Source of the DNA: Flammeovirgaceae bacterium
Lineage (GTDB): Bacteria; Bacteroidota; Bacteroidia; Cytophagales; Cyclobacteriaceae
Reading direction: 5' to 3'
NCBI GenBank assembly: GCA_947457025.1
Contig: CANGUI010000057.1
Coordinates: 1 to 8,768 of the forward strand
Length of the DNA: 8,768 nt
Within the stretch, counting starts at the first letter, position 1. Each line of letters starts with the position of its first letter. Below the pieces are notes generated by a model. That model ran no database searches. It saw nothing but the letters and a program-made list of their open reading frames with translations, and was not told where the DNA came from. The position numbers and the translations under genes are program-made. This document shows, in pieces, positions 5,594 through 8,768 of this stretch.

Positions 5594-8500
5594 CTAATTC
5601 ACAACAGGCGCTTTCTTCACACTCAACACCTCAATGCCTTTCTCTTTCGCCATCGTATTGATGCGCTCCACGTTGCGGGCGATGGTGGCATTGAGCTTAA
5701 CCAACTCCTCATCCACCTTTTTGGTTAGCATCTGCCGCACATCTTCCCCCTGCTGCGTGGGGGCAAAATCGCCTGCGCCCTGCTCAACCATAAGGTGCGC
5801 AAGCCGGTTGTTCATTTTGATGCCGTAGTTGAGCGGATCTTGTACGCTGCGGTTTTTGGTCTGGTGAATATTGTTTTCATGGACATTCAATTCATCCTCA
5901 AATTTCCCGACAACTTCATTCAACTCTTTGTATGCAGGCAAAGCTCCGATTTTACTTTTCAATGAATTGAGATCGTCTTTGATTTTGCGAATATCAAGTA
6001 CTCCCTGGTTGGCTTCGCTCACTTTGTCGCGCACCTTAACCAGAAAATCAAATTGGGCCTGCAACTCAGGCAATGTAGTCTTGATGCGCGGGTCTTTTAC
6101 GATTTCAAATTCCTGCTCCTGGCTTTGACCATTCACCGTGAGCCGCACTCTATATTGGCCGGGAACCGCCTTTGGGCCGAGGTTGGGTGAACCATAGAAT
6201 ACCATCCCGGGGAATGTCTTGTAGCCGGTATAGCGCATGTCCCACACAAAGCGATTGCCGCCGGCTTTGACCGGCAGTTGATCAGCCCGGTCTTTCGCTT
6301 TATTGTGATAACTTTTAATCACATCTCCATCAATCTCCATAAAATCCATTTTAACTTCAGCCTTCTCATCGAGTGCTTTCACAAAAAAATGCACCATCAC
6401 ACCGCCCGGATGGTTTTGTCCCTCGAGTTTGCGGTTGGCTTCGCGCCAACCCGCGCCACCGGGCATCCGGTAGCTGGCCATGGGTTTATAAAGTGCCACA
6501 TCTTTTGTGGCAAGCTCTTTCGTGAGTTGATGCAGCGGAGTGAGATCATCGATCAACCAAAAACTGCGGCCGTGGGTGGCGGCAATCAGGTTGTCGTTCT
6601 TCACGGCTAAATCAGCAATGGGTACGGGCGGCAGGTTGAGTTGAAACTTGCTCCAGCTGGCGCCATCGTCAAAAGAAATCCACATGCCTTTTTCGGTACC
6701 CGCATAGAGCAGACCTTTACGCTTCGGATCGGCCCGTACCACGCGTACAAACTCTTCTTTTGGAATCCCCGTGGTAATCACCGTCCACGTCTTACCATAG
6801 TCCGTGGTCTTATAGATGTATGGCGTGTAGTCGCCAAACTTATACGAGGTAGCAACTGCGTACGCCCCGCCCGTCTCAAACGGATTCACGTCAATGCTAT
6901 TCCACATATTCAGTTTCGGGCAGACATTGGCAGGCGGTGTTACGTTCTTCCAATTCTTGCCGCCATCCGTTGTCACGTGTAAGAGACCGTCATCGGAACC
7001 GGTCCAGATTTCATCTTTGGTGTAAGGCGACTCAGCTATCACAAAAATATTCGCGTAGTATTCGGCACCCGTATTGTCTTGTGTTATCGGTCCCCCTGAT
7101 GACTTAAGTGTTTCGGGCTCACCGCGCGTGAGGTCAGGACTGATCGTCTGCCAACTTTGGCCACCATTGGTGGTAACGTGAAGATAGTTGGAGCCCGCGT
7201 AGAGTTTTTTCGGATCGTGGTGACTGAACACCAGCGGATAGTTCCAGTTGAAGCGGTACTTCATTACCTCTACTCCCGAGCCGGCTGGCAGGTCAGGCCA
7301 TACGTTGGTGCTGCGCTCCTGCCCGTTGTCGAGGTTCTGCATGCTCATATAGCCCTTGTAGTCGCTGCCGTAGATGATGTTGGGGTTGGCAGGATCAGGT
7401 GCCAGGTGTGCACTCTCGCCAATGGAGAGGGCGGTCCAATCACTCTCGGTTATCGAAGTACCACTGGTGCGATGGGGGATTCGTACGCTGGTGTTGTCTT
7501 GCTGTGCCCCCAGAATATGATATGGAAATGCATGGTCAGTCGTAACGCGGTAGAACTGCGCAGTGGGCTGGTTGTGGTAGGTAGTCCAGTTCTGGCCACC
7601 ATCATTGGAAATTTGTGCTCCGCCATCATCGGCAATGGCCATGCGCTGATTGTTGGTGGGATCAATCCACAAGTCGTGGTGATCGCCATGGGGAGCATTC
7701 TTCAATTCGAATGTTTTGCCGCCATCTTTCGATACGCCATAGCTGACGTTCATCACCCACACTTTGTCTTCATTCTGCGTGTCGGCATAGATGCGGCAAT
7801 AATACCAGGCTCGTTGCAGCAGGGCACGATCCTGATTGAGGCGCGCCCAGGTTTTTCCGGCATCGTCTGAGCGATAGACACCGGGTGCCTCGGTATTTTC
7901 AATAATTGCCCAAACGCGGTTGGAGTTGACGGGCGAAACAGTAACTCCGATGATGCCGTTTGTACCTTTCGGCATACCCGGCTTGTCCGACAGGTTTTCC
8001 CACGTATCACCGCCATCGGTACTCTTCCAGAGTTTGGAATCGGGGCCACCGCTGTCCATGCGGTAGCCGTTGCGCTTCATATTCCAGGTGGCAGCATACA
8101 AGATCCGCGGATTGTTGGGATCCATCACCAGGTCGCCTGCCATGGCGGTTTCATTAATAAAGAGCACGCGTTTCCACGTGGCCCCACCATCTACTGATTT
8201 ATAGACACCACGCATTTCGTTCGGCTTCCACAAGTTCCCCATGGCCGCCACGTACACCACATCCGGATTCATAGGATGAATGCGGATGCGCGAGATGTGT
8301 CGCGAATCCGATAAGCCGATGTGTTTCCAGGAAGCTCCCGCATCGGTTGATTTCCAGACACCCCAGCCGCTGGAAACATTGTTACGCAGGGTTTGCTCGC
8401 CTTCGCCTACGTAGATCACATTGGGGTCGCTCTCTGCTACGGCTACCGCACCGATGGTGCCCCCAAAATAACTGTCGGTGATGTTTTCCCAGGTTTGCCC

Positions 8501-8746
8501 ACCATCTTTTGTGCGCCAAACGCCACCGCCTACGGCACCAAAGTAGTACAGGTTAGGTTGGCCCGGAACCCCGGTAACTGTGGAGGAGCGACCTCCGCGA
8601 AACGGCCCCAGCTCGCGCCAACGCAGACCCTCGTATAGTTTTTGATCGTATTGAACAACCAGCGTGTTAGACGTCGGTATAGAATTCTTCTTCTGCCCGT
8701 TTACCAATAACGGGCCGATAAATAAAATAAGTAACAGTTTACGCAT
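5594..8746 (-). CDS. Large secreted Asp-box / VPS10-like beta-propeller protein
   Basis: The 1050-residue protein begins with a clear signal peptide (MRKLLLILFIGPLLVNGQ). Residues 40 to about 735 carry eleven Asp-box motifs (S/T-x-D-x-G-x-x-W/F), ending at about residues 86, 140, 191, 249, 300, 346, 387, 532, 599, 654 and 698. Such motifs cap propeller blades in sialidases, sortilin/VPS10 domains and other BNR-repeat proteins; eleven over 700 residues suggests two propellers. A beta domain follows (about 745-885, with RFVWDMRY and PGQYRVRLTVNG), then a helical, charged C-terminus (890-1035). The layout matches Bacteroidota proteins usually named WD40/YVTN/BNR-like or VPS10-domain; such names do not establish enzyme activity, and I see no sialidase FRIP motif or arginine triad. 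It should be exported to the periplasm or beyond, but it has no visible type IX sorting domain or lipobox. The ATG at 8746 starts the signal peptide. It appears monocistronic in the window; substrate and partner are unknown. Confidence 0.92.
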   Translation of the reverse strand: MRKLLLILFIGPLLVNGQKKNSIPTSNTLVVQYDQKLYEGLRWRELGPFRGGRSSTVTGVPGQPNLYYFGAVGGGVWRTKDGGQTWENITDSYFGGTIGAVAVAESDPNVIYVGEGEQTLRNNVSSGWGVWKSTDAGASWKHIGLSDSRHISRIRIHPMNPDVVYVAAMGNLWKPNEMRGVYKSVDGGATWKRVLFINETAMAGDLVMDPNNPRILYAATWNMKRNGYRMDSGGPDSKLWKSTDGGDTWENLSDKPGMPKGTNGIIGVTVSPVNSNRVWAIIENTEAPGVYRSDDAGKTWARLNQDRALLQRAWYYCRIYADTQNEDKVWVMNVSYGVSKDGGKTFELKNAPHGDHHDLWIDPTNNQRMAIADDGGAQISNDGGQNWTTYHNQPTAQFYRVTTDHAFPYHILGAQQDNTSVRIPHRTSGTSITESDWTALSIGESAHLAPDPANPNIIYGSDYKGYMSMQNLDNGQERSTNVWPDLPAGSGVEVMKYRFNWNYPLVFSHHDPKKLYAGSNYLHVTTNGGQSWQTISPDLTRGEPETLKSSGGPITQDNTGAEYYANIFVIAESPYTKDEIWTGSDDGLLHVTTDGGKNWKNVTPPANVCPKLNMWNSIDVNPFETGGAYAVATSYKFGDYTPYIYKTTDYGKTWTVITTGIPKEEFVRVVRADPKRKGLLYAGTEKGMWISFDDGASWSKFQLNLPPVPIADLAVKNDNLIAATHGRSFWLIDDLTPLHQLTKELATKDVALYKPMASYRMPGGAGWREANRKLEGQNHPGGVMVHFFVKALDEKAEVKMDFMEIDGDVIKSYHNKAKDRADQLPVKAGGNRFVWDMRYTGYKTFPGMVFYGSPNLGPKAVPGQYRVRLTVNGQSQEQEFEIVKDPRIKTTLPELQAQFDFLVKVRDKVSEANQGVLDIRKIKDDLNSLKSKIGALPAYKELNEVVGKFEDELNVHENNIHQTKNRSVQDPLNYGIKMNNRLAHLMVEQGAGDFAPTQQGEDVRQMLTKKVDEELVKLNATIARNVERINTMAKEKGIEVLSVKKAPVVN

Positions 8747-8768
8747 AGACAGTGGGTATGAAAATTTC

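Noticed and set aside
5377..5660. Open frame continuing in phase after the kinase stop codon
   Set aside because: It has no suitable start, would require readthrough of TAA, runs into the antisense of the propeller gene, and shows no recognisable domain. Chance openness is the simplest explanation.
7157..7870. Open plus-strand frame of 237 codons opposite the propeller gene
   Set aside because: It lies wholly antisense to a strongly supported gene with clear Asp-box periodicity, and the translation is low-complexity Val/Ile/Ala-rich with no domain. It is a by-product of the codon use on the other strand.
5900..8600. Recurrent short DNA motif resembling dispersed repeats (CCACCATC / CCGCCATC-like)
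   Set aside because: These fall at the Asp-box codons (Asp-Gly-Gly) of the propeller protein and are explained by the protein repeat, not by a mobile or intergenic repeat family.
1..8768. Search for a new defence, mobile or RNA-based system
   Set aside because: No direct repeats of CRISPR type, transposase, integrase, tRNA-like or reverse-transcriptase-associated structure was seen; the genes are recognisable housekeeping, sensing and envelope families.

Overview
The window looks like ordinary chromosome from a member of the Bacteroidota, most likely a Cytophagales-type environmental bacterium. The reasons are the gene families rather than any marker gene: a 7TMR-DISM histidine kinase with a NarL-type regulator, a planctomycete-type cytochrome c domain joined to leucine-rich repeats, a very large secreted Asp-box/VPS10-like propeller protein, and start sites mostly without clear Shine-Dalgarno sequences. 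This assignment is inference from family knowledge; no rRNA or other taxonomic marker is present.

Layout, left to right. A LysE-family exporter enters from the left edge (N-terminus missing) and converges on a tag DNA glycosylase gene on the minus strand, with a 42-bp overlap of the two 3' ends. Behind tag on the minus strand lies a small lipoprotein gene carrying an in-frame amber codon. This codon separates an intact lipoprotein signal peptide from an intact C-terminal domain, so I call it a pseudogene. A 280-bp divergent spacer follows. Next, on the plus strand, come a cytochrome c/LRR protein that appears to have lost its usual membrane-anchored N-terminus, then a response regulator and its sensor kinase overlapping by 20 bp. 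A short convergent spacer with a possible terminator separates these from the last gene, which fills the final 3.1 kb on the minus strand and encodes a 1050-residue secreted Asp-box propeller protein.

How the genes work together. The only clear functional unit is the two-component pair, where the membrane kinase should phosphorylate the overlapping LuxR/NarL-type regulator. Tag is stand-alone base-excision repair. The cytochrome protein lies 95 bp upstream of the regulator on the same strand, but nothing shows they are linked functionally. The most notable signal is local decay: two neighbouring divergent genes (1107-1517 and 1798-2778) each appear to have lost or been cut off from their export signal. 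I found no mobile element, CRISPR array, RNA gene or convincing new multi-gene system.
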